NCBI RefSeq assembly: GCF_021130785.1
Contig: NW_025778060.1
Location: forward strand, 1-64,000
DNA: 64,000 nt
Origin: Homalodisca vitripennis
Lineage: Eukaryota; Arthropoda; Insecta; Hemiptera; Cicadellidae
Direction: 5' to 3'
Shown: piece after piece, positions 25,931 through 34,651 of the stretch
Layout of the letters: every line of letters starts with the position of its first letter
Numbering within the stretch: the first letter of the stretch is position 1
Position numbers and translations under genes: made by a program
Notes under the pieces: generated by a model
What the model was told of the DNA's origin: nothing
The model's database searches: none
The model's input: only the letters and a program-made list of their open reading frames with translations

Positions 25931-25935
25931 TTGTA

Positions 25936-26520
25936 TCATGAGCCTGGTTTCAACTTGCGTTTTTTAGGTGAAACAATAACCTGAAAATGTTTTTCTCCTC
26001 TTAATGATAAGCTGGGAATAATTTGGCTTTTATCAGCTAATTTAATTTGATGATAAGCTTTTGATATGTCTATGATGCTGAAATAGCGGTAACCACTCAA
26101 ATACGGGTATAAAGAATGGAGATCCCCAATTTGAAAATTTACAGCCTCAATCTTATTATTTAACTCCTTATAATTTATCACCAACCTTTCTTTTCCCGGT
26201 TCCTTTCCCACCAAAAAGGCCGGACTGGAGTACTCACTTAGACTAGGCTCGATAAAATCATTGTAGCTCACCGATAATCTCCTTCACCCTCATCATCTTC
26301 AGAGGGTTAAGAGGATAGGCCGCAGTTTGAATATAGCATCATCCTGTAGTTTGAAATTTGTAATCAAAATCAAGAGTTTTCCCCAGACGTTCAGAAAAAA
26401 CTTCAGGAAACTCTTTAATGACTTCTAAAACTTGCTGTGTAGCTTCAGTACACCGTATCTTATAATTATGATTTATATTTAACACATTAGAGCTAGTTTT
26501 TTAAATTACATGTACTGACT
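25936..26520 (-). pseudogene. Gypsy-like reverse transcriptase, N-terminal part
   Basis: The linker before RT is visible at about 26440-26280 (FPEVFSERLGKTLDFDYKF and AAYPLNPLKMMRVKEI). The open piece 26271-25936 gives SEYSSPAFLVGK, RLVINYKELNNKI and YFSIIDISKAYHQIKL, the classical gypsy RT blocks including the first catalytic Asp (D of IIDISKAYHQ). The sequence ends shortly after; the YxDD box is absent. The displayed open frame begins at a GTG and is just an open segment, not a start. Confidence 0.85.
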
Positions 26521-26523
26521 GGT

Positions 26524-26790
26524 TCAAGTTAAATCAAATCTACACACATTGTTTTTTAAATCAATCAGCAAATCCAGTCGATTTAATGAAGCCCCTAAAA
26601 TTCCACGTTGTGATAAGTTATTAATAACTACTAGATTAACCTTCCAAGATAATTTGTCAATTGTAATTGTAAGATTTACTTCCCCTAGTATATTTAATTT
26701 TTGGTTTCCAGCACTAACACATTGTTCCTTAGATTCTAACAATAATTGTTGTAAGCTCGCTCTGATGGGTATGGTATATGTACAACATTA
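26524..26790 (-). pseudogene. Gypsy-like aspartic protease, C-terminal half
   Basis: This piece reads GNQKLNILGEVNLTITIDKL, then VNLVVINNLSQRGILGASLN, which fits the second half of a retropepsin: a flap-side beta strand, then the ILG-x-x-x block with the hydrophobic pair after it. The matching N-terminal half lies about 2.2 kb away at 29033-29425, so the gene was interrupted by an insertion. Confidence 0.65.
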
Positions 26791-26849
26791 GGTTTCATGA
26801 GAGGAAATGTGCTGCTTACCAATCCATTGATTGTTTCACTTCCTTTTAC

Positions 26850-28790
26850 AGTACCTTCATTCATTTTCTAGATAGTATAGTTTCAGATATTTTCAGCTTT
26901 TTTTCTATCTTTGTTTTTCATAGTCATGGTTTCTGTTGAATTTACATACTTTTTAAAGTATTTAGGCCACCACTGATCAAAATCCAAGATAATGCTACTG
27001 TCTTTTAAACATTACAGTTTCAATTTTCCCTTTTGTGCCATCTTTTATCAAAGTTTCATATTGTTCGGGTGTATATACTCTGTCTTGGTTTTTTTATTGC
27101 TCTTTTAATAACCCCAAAAGTCCTGTCACACGGCAAGAAACTGTGGCCTCTTACGGGAAAGTATTGTTTTACAGGTATTTTTCTGTTGTGGGATATTGAT
27201 AACAAGGCCCTCAATACCGTGTGGTTTCTATTTTGGTCTGTACACGCATCAGAGAAAACATGAATCTCTCGTGCCGTTTCGGGTACATGTTTGTTTATAA
27301 AATCAAAAATAAAGGAAGACACTTCATTTCCTCCCTTTTTAGCGATTCCCTCATGATAGAGATACGTTGTGCTCTTTTTTGTTTTCAAGTCATAGACACA
27401 AAAGCAGTTAACCCAGAGTTGGCGGTAGTAAAATATCTCTTGTACTGGGATATTAGGTAAAGGTAGATTCTGCATATAGTCAACACAAATACCATATGTG
27501 TCTGGCTCATCTTCACACTTTTTTGTAACACATTCTAAAGCAGAATAGAATTTTTTTTCCACGTCTCAAGTGTACTATTTTTTCCGCTGCCGCTACTCTT
27601 TTTGCATTATCGTTTTAGCGTATTGCTTTTGATTTTGGTAGTAAGCTCCTCACATAAACCGCACACATCTTTCTGTGGCCTACCAAATCTGAAGTTGTAG
27701 TTTTCTTTATAATAAGTATAGTATGTACTGTACTTAACGTTTCAATTCTGGATTTATTTGTGTGAACAGTTTGTGCATGATTTTAATGCTCAGCTCAGCA
27801 GAAAGATAAGTTATAGGCTTTCCTGTGTAGTGAGACACTTTGGTTGGAAAGCACTCAATGTGATCTTTTAGCTTCTGACATATTTCTGGAGGCACAACAT
27901 TTACCTTAGGGTTTTTGCCACGTTTGTCCTTTGGTGATTTTCCTACACTTAGTAAGTCTGAAATCCTTCTAAGTCGTTTGCTGGTGACAGAGTACAATGC
28001 TATGATTGCATTTTTACAAACGGCAATATTTTTCTCCTTTGTATGATAAATGATAAGAAACTGTATTCCTCTTACCTTTTGTTTTTTCAGCGGGAATACC
28101 TGGCTTTGGTCGAGACCTTTTAATTGCTTTAATTTCCATAAGTCCTTGCAGAAACGAATCTTGTTGATTTTTGTTATCTATGCTGTACAACTCCAAAAAC
28201 ATTTGTACTTGATCATCTTTAGGTATTTTTATCCAAACAATTTCTGTGGCACATGAAAAAAAAAACATTTGTACTAAAACTGTCAGTATTGTTATTAAAT
28301 TAATATTTATACAGCAATACCTTACAAGTAATTGTTGTACATATCACTGATTATACAACCCACAAGTTTATTGTACACCTGGGATTTATTTAAAACGATA
28401 AAGATATATTTTAGCGTTAAAGTTCAATAACATGATTAATTTTATGGCTTATGTTTATAGGGTTAAGTTTTGTAAGCTTTACTATTGATAAAGTCAGTAA
28501 TAAATTTCTGGACTCTTGTCAGACTGATTAGTGTAGGCCTTTTTCTGTGTATGATTTAAAAATTATGTTATCCTAATTAATATAATTAAAACAACTTACC
28601 CACAACTGTTTTTTCCCAGGACCTTTCCAGGAACTTCAGCTCCTTTGTAGTTTCTATAAGGCTCTCCAGATAACCGAGCCTTCTTAATAATATTACGTTT
28701 GTACTTATCATTGTTGTGAACTCCCCATTTCCTCTTCTTACTTAATGGAATTTCTAGACCTTGGTCAGTGTCCACTTTCCATCATTTCTT
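26850..28790 (-). pseudogene. DUF7869-like transposase-related pseudogene with one intron
   Basis: Minus-strand blocks in order: SKKRKWGVHNNDKYKRNIIK with LSGEPYRNYKGAEVPGK (28750-28601); a GT-AG intron (28599-28244); QDSFLQGLMEIKAIKRSRPK (within 28268-28014); SVTSKRLRRISDLL with HYTGKPITYLS (27997-27734); a GRPQKDVCGLCEEL cysteine motif (about 27690-27640); NLPLPNIPVQEIFYYRQLW, VFSDACTDQNRNH and FPVRGHSFLPCDRTFG (27562-27056); and ILDFDQWWPKYFKKY near 26980. I recognise this as a widespread arthropod family, by memory DUF7869, with an RNase H-like transposase fold; the name is from recall. At least three frameshifts (about 28227, 28045, 27735) and a stop near 27620 break it. It sits inside the gypsy protease gene. 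Confidence 0.65.
28244..28599 (-). other. Candidate spliceosomal intron in DUF7869-like pseudogene
   Basis: Read on the minus strand, the donor is TTGTGG/GTAAGTTG and the acceptor TTTTTTTTTTCATGTGCCACAG/AAATTG, with a strong pyrimidine tract. Coding similarity stops at the donor and resumes right after the acceptor, one base out of frame. The length of 356 bp fits insect introns. An intron argues that this copy came by DNA-level transposition or duplication, not from a spliced RNA. Confidence 0.55.
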
Positions 28791-29032
28791 TCTGCTAATA
28801 TTGTAAATAAATACACGAAAGACTAACAAAGATGCTTTCACCAAATCGTCTGAACAATATAACAAACATTTGAGGTTAGACCAAGCAAACTCAGTGCAGG
28901 CAACTGTTGCTCAAGCATGCGCATCTGTCTAGTGTAGTCTGTTTGCTGTAGAAAAGGGCACATGTCCAGGATAAGTGCCCTTTCACAAATAAATCTAGTT
29001 TTCAGATTGCCATAGTAACAAATGGAATACAG

Positions 29033-29425
29033 TTAGAGATGTGACCTTTTAACAGTAAATGTGTCTACTACACCCAAAGAAACTATTTCTGCAAAAAACC
29101 ATATTTGAAAAAAATGTGATTTGTGCCCTTTCTGAAATAAACGATTCAATTTGTTAACTAAGTTCGCTTCCCTTAAATAATTATAAAGTTTCGCACTGGT
29201 TAAACTTAGTTTACTTCCAGTGCCTAACAAACATTTCACATTAACTTTGTTTTCTATATTTACTAGTACACTTGGCAAGGTACTTTGGCTTTCCTGATTG
29301 TGTTTCTGCCACATGTGGTTGATATGTCCGGATTTTTGTTGGGGACTATATTTAAAATCATTTTGAGTGTCCAGTTTATGGTAAGGGTTAGAATCTAAGC
29401 TACTTTTTTCTAATCCCTTCCCCAT
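29033..29425 (-). pseudogene. Gypsy-like aspartic protease, N-terminal half, active site mutated
   Basis: The piece contains VKCLLGTGSKLSLTSAKLY at residues 63-81. Retropepsins carry D-T/S-G here; in this copy the codon at 29222-29224 encodes Gly, so the catalytic Asp is missing. About 30 residues later the similarity to proteases fades, and the second half is found at 26790-26524 beyond the inserted pseudogene. Confidence 0.7.
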
Positions 29426-29504
29426 TACAAGTTTTTTGGAGTATTGGAGAAACGGGGTGGCCTTTCAACAGGCAATTTAGGTTGATTACTAACCTCGTTA
29501 CCAT

Positions 29505-30701
29505 GCCAAGTCCTACACTCTCTAGCGTACTGTCCTATCTTCTTACATTTAAAACAACTTGACTATTATTGCCTAATTGAACATAATTAATCATAGGTAA
29601 TTAACCATCCGAAACTTATCCGCGTACTCAATATTTTGACACCTTATGCATATTTCATCCAACTCTTTGAATGAAGTAGGGTTTCCCATGAATACCATTT
29701 TTTTGATGGTGTCTGAATTTAAACCCGTTTTAATAATGTACTCGACTTCCTCCTCTGACAGCGATGTGGCTAGTAGACTAACCCATTCCTTGACATCAAG
29801 TATAAAACCACTCAAGCTTTCATTGAAAATTTTGGGGGCGATAGATTTTCTCAAATTTTAGTTTTTAGCGATAACAAAGTGGTACAAAAGTTATTAGCAA
29901 AATATAATGTAGAACACTGACGGGTTTTTCATACCCTTTTGCTTCAAAAATTTTGGCCAACAAGGGAACTTGACAATAAGAAACGCACATTTCCACGATT
30001 TCTGAATCGGAACGTTTCGTTTCGTTTTTAAATTTCTGAACAATTAAAAAAAATAATAGTTTATCCACCTTTAGTCCGTCAGTGACCTTGAACATCCTAA
30101 GATAGCTTTCGAGTGGGTTAGGCATCTTATTATAAGCAATGGACCGATTTTCAGGTACGAAAACATCATTATTCACATTACAGGTAATTTGTCCTTTATT
30201 ACTATTTACAGGTGCTACACATTCATTTTCCGATTCCAGGTTCAATTCTGATAGTCGGCGTTATATTTAACTACATAATTGTTCGTCCAATTCTAACGAT
30301 TTTATTGACTCTTCCTGAGCTATTAAACCATCAGATGTTTTATCAGTTTCTTTGATCAAGTTTTCAGATAACTTGATTAAACCCTTTTAATTGTTAATTT
30401 GCCTTAGCCAATGAGCGATTTTAACCTGGCACCACAAAATTTCCAAATTAATAGTGCCCTTAATTGCCTTCTTCACTCGAAGAACCAATACTTCATACAT
30501 AGCAGCACATTGCTTATATTCCTTATTGCCACTTAATTTACTAGATAAATTTAGCTTATTACCAACAATGTTGAGACCTACTACCTGCCTCAATAATTTT
30601 CTAAGTTTATCTACAGTGATATTAGTACTAGTTTCTACACCACGGAACAACAGTTCATAAATTAATTCGTCCTTGCTTAAAAAGTCCACTTTGAGAGCCA
30701 C
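29505..30701 (-). pseudogene. Gypsy-like gag remnant with zinc knuckle
   Basis: The N-terminal open piece (30701-30387, beginning at GTG, so the true start may be a lost ATG) contains LSKDELIYELLFRGVET, typical of insect gypsy gag starts. The middle pieces are 30245-29865 and 29854-29591. A zinc knuckle follows at about 29555-29510: CFKCKKIGQYAREC has the C-x2-C-x4-H-x4-C spacing, but the His position is Gln, so zinc binding would be impaired. Frame changes between the pieces show decay. Gag would have formed the particle that packages the element RNA. Confidence 0.65.
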
Positions 30702-31190
30702 TTTTGGTGAAATAAATTTAACTTAACTATCATAACTTAATTGTACGCAAAATAAGTTCTTGCCAAAGTTTTCTCTATAACAGTTTTGTATAATTTTATT
30801 AAACATTCACTGGATGCTTAACAAGCAGAGTGGCGCAGTGTATATAACGACTTGGATTGTAGATACTCATATTCCAGAATATTAAGATTTAAATTATCAA
30901 TTAAACATCCAAGACGATATAAAATATTAGTTGATAAGTAAGCTCCAAGTGAATATTCAGTACAATTTATTCCTAAATTGTTAACTATTAAATATTATCT
31001 GGTTTGTCTAAAATAAAAATCACAGTTCTATTTCAAAACAATGGATTTATTTTAAACTGTCAAATTAATTATTATTTAACGAGTTCAAGGATTTTAATAT
31101 AACTGAGTTGTATACAAGAACAATAATATTATATATTTTTAAAAATCTATAAAATATTTTCAAAAAAACCAACCACCCATACTTTACAAG
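30702..31190. other. AT-rich spacer between gypsy remnant and Polinton
   Basis: No LTR, primer-binding site or gene could be assigned. The last six bases are the left target duplication of the Polinton. Confidence 0.5.
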
Positions 31191-31196
31191 AACACA
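31191..31196. repeat. Polinton target-site duplication, left copy
   Basis: AACACA immediately precedes the element terminus AGTAGTATAC. The identical AACACA follows the other terminus at 42785-42790. Six-base duplications are characteristic of Polinton integration. Confidence 0.95.
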
Positions 31197-31385
31197 AGTA
31201 GTATACTTTGGCCGTTCCTGGGACAAAGCACCTGAGACCGGTTCTGGGACAAACCGTGTGAGACCAAATCTGGGACAGAATTGTTAGAGAGCGACTAAGA
31301 GTGTGAGTATGGGTAGTCAGAACCGCGCCGCGCGAATCACCACGCATGTCATCGCTGTCCCGCCACCGCGCAGACACCACGCGTT
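31197..31385. repeat. Polinton left terminal inverted repeat
   Basis: 189 bp, beginning AGTAGTATACTTTGGCCG. It matches the inverted right end at 42596-42784 with three substitutions that I can see. It contains repeated TGGGACA words, with GAGACC between the copies, which may be binding sites for the replication or integration machinery. The minor capsid stop codon lies only six bases inside its inner edge. Confidence 0.95.
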
Positions 31386-31390
31386 TTTAT

Positions 31391-32176
31391 TTACCACAAT
31401 TTTGAGTATGTATGTGTTTGTGATTCACTTATCAGATCTAAATAGACGACGTTGTTTACATGGTTGTTCTGGAGCAGTTGGTTGTTTTGGTCTACAAGTG
31501 TGATTGTGATCTGTTGAATCTTTCGTAAACCGCTCCGAAGAGGTATGTAGTGTTTTTCTTGAGGTGATTGAGATATTTTGTAGCCGTGTGGTACATTAGG
31601 GGAAAAGGAGTAGAGGATTGCTGTCTCCAAATGTTTGTGAGAGTGAACATCATGATTGACAAGACTGTTGTTGACAATATTGCAGTGTATCTCGATGACA
31701 TCAACGGCTCTGAGATTCGGTGGATTAGATGCAATTACATTTTCATTTGAGTTGAAGTAAGACGATTCTTTTTGTAAGTTTGTTGCATCAGATTTTTCAA
31801 AACCTAAGAGATCACTAACGGTTTTATCCAAGTAGAATTTAATTGGAGAATTAATTGATATTTTGTCACCATCTTTAAAGATCTTGAAATCGTCAGAATT
31901 TATACTAAGATTCAACGATTGTATGTAATCTCTGAAACTTTTTTCAAGTTGCTCAATGGTCCAGTAACCGCATTGAAGTATCAGTGGTTTCGGAATGAAA
32001 TGTATTTCCAAGTCCCAAAAATAGACATTTGCATGTTGCAACAAGTTGTATATGTTGTTCTCAGAGTAAAATCCAACAAGAGCCATATAATACTCTGCGT
32101 TTGGATCCAAGTGGATGGGGTTTTCTAGATGGAGAGTCAGTACAGACTCAGTTCCAGTTAGTTTGAGTAATGGCAT
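31391..32176 (-). CDS. Polinton minor capsid (penton) protein, single jelly-roll
   Basis: An intact 261-codon ORF starts at ATG (32176). The N-terminal pattern, with LKLTGTESVLTLHLENPIHL and then YYMALVGFYSENNIYNL at about residues 29-45, matches the minor capsid family of insect Polintons, which is predicted to form the five-fold vertices of the virion. The ORF has no internal stop and keeps alternating hydrophobic strand-like segments throughout. It lies at the extreme left end of the element next to the terminal repeat, downstream of the protease. A TATATAAAAA stretch sits about ten bases upstream of the start, too close for a standard TATA box. The fold is inferred from family knowledge. 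Confidence 0.8.
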   Translation of the reverse strand: MPLLKLTGTESVLTLHLENPIHLDPNAEYYMALVGFYSENNIYNLLQHANVYFWDLEIHFIPKPLILQCGYWTIEQLEKSFRDYIQSLNLSINSDDFKIFKDGDKISINSPIKFYLDKTVSDLLGFEKSDATNLQKESSYFNSNENVIASNPPNLRAVDVIEIHCNIVNNSLVNHDVHSHKHLETAILYSFSPNVPHGYKISQSPQEKHYIPLRSGLRKIQQITITLVDQNNQLLQNNHVNNVVYLDLISESQTHTYSKLW

Positions 32177-32325
32177 GGTTTGCAGTTTTTTATATACTTA
32201 TAATTCTATACTAGTTTTAGATGAAGTTACTTCCATCATGGAAGTCTTCAAAACCTCTTTCCATATATTTTTGATTTCGTTGTTGAATTTTTTCTGCATG
32301 ATGTATATCTTACCTTCTAATTCAC

Positions 32326-32661
32326 TCAATTGAACTTTGACTTATTGTTTCTTATATTACGAAGAATATGTTCCCAGTCCTCACCAGCTGAATCTCGTCG
32401 TAGAACCTCCAGGCACAGATGTCCACAGATAGGAGGATCATCAAACCCCTGAATACGCTCTGAGTTATAAACCAACCCTTTTGGCTCCAAGTACCTGACT
32501 ACTTCTATTGGAGGATTGACATCGCCATATGAATCAAAATAGAATTTCTTTTCACCACGTTTCACATAACACGTCCAGTGAGTACCACCAGATGAAAGGT
32601 CACCAAGATTTACAATACCACGTTCAATATTTGTAGGTTTGTCTGGAAGCAACTGTCGCAT
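32326..32661 (-). CDS. Adenovirus-type maturation cysteine protease
   Basis: The 111 codons from ATG 32661 keep the complete active site of the adenovirus/Ulp1 protease family: His28 in THWTCY, Asp43 in YFDSYG, the oxyanion Gln71 in RIQGFDD and the nucleophile Cys79 in PICGHLCLEV. In Polintons this enzyme is thought to cleave capsid precursors during particle maturation. Homology does not begin at this ATG: codons upstream to 32730 (LAGILNINEFRGVF just before the Met) also look like the family's N-terminus, yet no ATG precedes them and they abut the stop of the neighbouring gene at 32731-32733. Either the original start was lost or initiation is unusual. The shortened form would lack about 20 residues. 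Confidence 0.85.
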   Translation of the reverse strand: MRQLLPDKPTNIERGIVNLGDLSSGGTHWTCYVKRGEKKFYFDSYGDVNPPIEVVRYLEPKGLVYNSERIQGFDDPPICGHLCLEVLRRDSAGEDWEHILRNIRNNKSKFN

Positions 32662-32730
32662 GAAAACACCTCTAAACTCATTAATGTTTAATATACCTGC
32701 TAATTTTTCTATTTCACCAAAGAGACAGCG

Positions 32731-33219
32731 TTAAGATCTCTTTTTTTTATTCACAGACAACAATGCATCAAGCTTCCGACCAATACGTCGTTTCAACCCT
32801 CTACCCGTAGGGTCTTTTTCAATAATGATGTCCAACTCCTCATCGACTAAACTCTTTAACCAAGGTATAAATTTTTCTCTCAGTAAAGGAGCCAAATTTC
32901 TTCTTATTAATGGAGAGATGAAGCGTTTACCTCCAGGAACTGACGAATCCACCATTTCCATAATTTCCTTCAAAAACCCTCCTTGTTTATTAGATACGAG
33001 TTGGTTGTAACTTAGAAGCAATTGTAAACCTTTTTTGTTCTTAACGGCTCTAGAAACGGCTTTGTGTTGCTCTCCAGAAAGAAGTATACTATCACTTCCG
33101 TGAGACAGCTGTTCATTAGATAATCTGATTACTGTAGGTTTCCGTCTTTTGTACGATGTACGAAGCTTACGTTTTTGAGCTTCGGATAGCCGAACTGTAT
33201 AATTATGCTGACTTTCCAT
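32731..33219 (-). CDS. Basic Polinton core/membrane-active-type protein
   Basis: I chose the ATG at 33219 (MESQHNYTVRLSEAQKRKL, 162 residues); an open extension to 33261 lacks an ATG at its beginning. The product is strongly basic, with two similar N-terminal segments (VRLSEAQKRKL and IRLSNEQL followed by LLSGEQHKAV), then KQGGFLKEIMEMV, a hydrophobic helix-prone segment, and a Lys/Arg-rich C-terminus (GLKRRIGRK, KKKRS). Polintons regularly encode such a protein between capsid and protease. It has been compared with adenovirus core or membrane-lytic precursor proteins, but a precise function is not established. The stop is immediately followed by protease-frame codons. Confidence 0.6.
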   Translation of the reverse strand: MESQHNYTVRLSEAQKRKLRTSYKRRKPTVIRLSNEQLSHGSDSILLSGEQHKAVSRAVKNKKGLQLLLSYNQLVSNKQGGFLKEIMEMVDSSVPGGKRFISPLIRRNLAPLLREKFIPWLKSLVDEELDIIIEKDPTGRGLKRRIGRKLDALLSVNKKKRS

Positions 33220-33338
33220 TCTATACGCTTTCTTATATACAAAACACTGACATGAAAACAATAATTGCCCCCTACTAATGAAAAAAAAAACATTTTTATT
33301 TTACTTTTTTGTTTTTTGTTGTTTTTTTTTATTTGTTT

Positions 33339-34574
33339 TTACAGGAATTTGATTATGTTTCGAGTAATGTCATATGAGAAATGTGCCTCAGATACAACGA
33401 CAACATATGCTGTGGTGCCGCTGCTCCCCTGTGGAGATGCAATAGCTTTTACAAAATCTAATTCAATCTGAATGTCACTTCGAGATCTGTCTGTTGTTGG
33501 TTGATGTAGATGTGTGTCAATTACAACCAAAGGTGTGTTATCAATACATTCTTTCAGGTTTACTAACACGTTATTGTCTCCGAAGTTTATTTTTCGGAAC
33601 CCTAGGTACTGATCGTACATGATCCTGTATATACCATTAGTAATATCAAAATTCTGCAATTCCTGAGGGTACCTTTCTCCATTAATTTTCACAGACACAT
33701 TTTTGATGTTGCAGCTGTCAAATCTACTAGGATCTTTTGCCTGGGTGTTTGTTCTGTTTGTCTGAAGTGCGATTATAACAAATATAGGATTGTACACATT
33801 TCTGTAAACACTTGTAATATCGAAGCTGAACGATGAACCGAACACCCCTTTTTTGTCGATGCATTGCCATTGAAAGAAGTTGTAGGCTAAAGCATCCGTG
33901 TCACTCAGATGTTTCAAACCATCAATTAACTGGATTTTGGAAGTGCTGGTATAATCGACTATAGGGACTCGTAACACAAACGAATCTATCACAACTTTCC
34001 CATCACCAGGATCCGTTGCTATGGACCCTGCCCCTTTCCAGTGAAACAACGCATCATTATCTTCATTCCTAGTAAATGTGATTTCAAAACCTCCCTTGTA
34101 CATCGGGTAACGTAGGTGGTCAAAGAACCCTAATCCTAAATGCCCAAGTGTGCCGAGTGCCTCAAACTTCCCACCTCCTGTAAACGATGATGAGAAACCA
34201 CTACTTGAGAGTGTTTGTTTTTCAGTGTTACTGTAACTAACAATCCCCTTTATAGTGCTGGTGATGCCGGGGAGTTCTACTGTGTCGATCAACGTATTGT
34301 GTTTCCTCAGCTCTATTCTTGAAAACAAGAAGGCCGCGAAGTTGTCTACCAGTTTGACGGTAGAGTTAGTTTGATAATCAGATCCATCAGATTTTTGCAC
34401 ATACTTTCCTTGAATGTGGTACATTATGCGTGAATCATAAAATGCGTCTCCATGATCCAGTTTGAACGTTGTATTGTTGTTGGGTGCATTGAAGTTGAGC
34501 TTTGAAACTGGCATTGCAGTTCTATACTCACTTCTTGCTATACCGCTCGAAAATTCAATATACAGTTTCTCCAT
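33339..34574 (-). CDS. Polinton major capsid protein, double jelly-roll
   Basis: Intact ORF. I placed the start at ATG 34574 (411 codons) because the open extension to 34589 begins with GTG. Family blocks are visible: the N-terminal FSSGIARSEYRTAMPVSKLN, then NDAL and strand-rich repeats, LVDNFAAFLFSRIELRKHN at about residue 80, and LPGITSTIKGIVSYS at about residue 103. Length and layout fit the hexon-like capsomer of Polintons, which would tile an icosahedral shell. No stop or frameshift interrupts it, in contrast to the polymerase gene. Upstream, on the coding strand, TATATATA (34617-34624) lies about 43 bases before the ATG and could be its promoter. Confidence 0.9.
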   Translation of the reverse strand: MEKLYIEFSSGIARSEYRTAMPVSKLNFNAPNNNTTFKLDHGDAFYDSRIMYHIQGKYVQKSDGSDYQTNSTVKLVDNFAAFLFSRIELRKHNTLIDTVELPGITSTIKGIVSYSNTEKQTLSSSGFSSSFTGGGKFEALGTLGHLGLGFFDHLRYPMYKGGFEITFTRNEDNDALFHWKGAGSIATDPGDGKVVIDSFVLRVPIVDYTSTSKIQLIDGLKHLSDTDALAYNFFQWQCIDKKGVFGSSFSFDITSVYRNVYNPIFVIIALQTNRTNTQAKDPSRFDSCNIKNVSVKINGERYPQELQNFDITNGIYRIMYDQYLGFRKINFGDNNVLVNLKECIDNTPLVVIDTHLHQPTTDRSRSDIQIELDFVKAIASPQGSSGTTAYVVVVSEAHFSYDITRNIIKFL

Positions 34575-34616
34575 CACTGGTTTTACCACTGATCACTGTT
34601 CTAATATATCCTCTCT

Positions 34617-34624
34617 TATATATA
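34617..34624 (-). promoter_or_regulatory. Candidate TATA box of the major capsid gene
   Basis: CCCTATATATAAGAGAGG on the minus strand, about 43-50 bases upstream of the chosen ATG. The spacing would put transcription start about 15 bases before the ATG. AT-rich surroundings make chance occurrence possible. Confidence 0.4.
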
Positions 34625-34651
34625 GGGTAAAAAATATTTGCTTTCATTGCT

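Larger units (their letters stand above)
25936..30701 (-). mobile_element. Gypsy-like LTR retrotransposon remnant, minus strand, split by an insertion
   Basis: On the minus strand the order is gag (30701-29500), aspartic protease start (29425-29033), a 2.2-kb insertion carrying an unrelated pseudogene, protease end (26790-26524), a linker (26520-26272), and the start of reverse transcriptase (26271-25936), where the element stops. The gag-protease-RT order is that of Ty3/gypsy. I could not identify flanking LTRs. The 3' truncation inside RT removes RNase H, integrase and the 3' LTR. The 5' side ends within about 500 bp of the Polinton. Confidence 0.75.

Noticed and set aside
31147..31503. Open frames crossing the left terminal repeat of the Polinton
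   Set aside because: They run through the inverted repeat in non-conserved frames and start at non-ATG codons or overlap the penton gene on the other strand.
32326..32661. Host Ulp1/SUMO protease gene
   Set aside because: Same clan and His/Asp/Gln/Cys order, but the short length, position between penton and core-like genes and location inside the Polinton fit the viral maturation protease.
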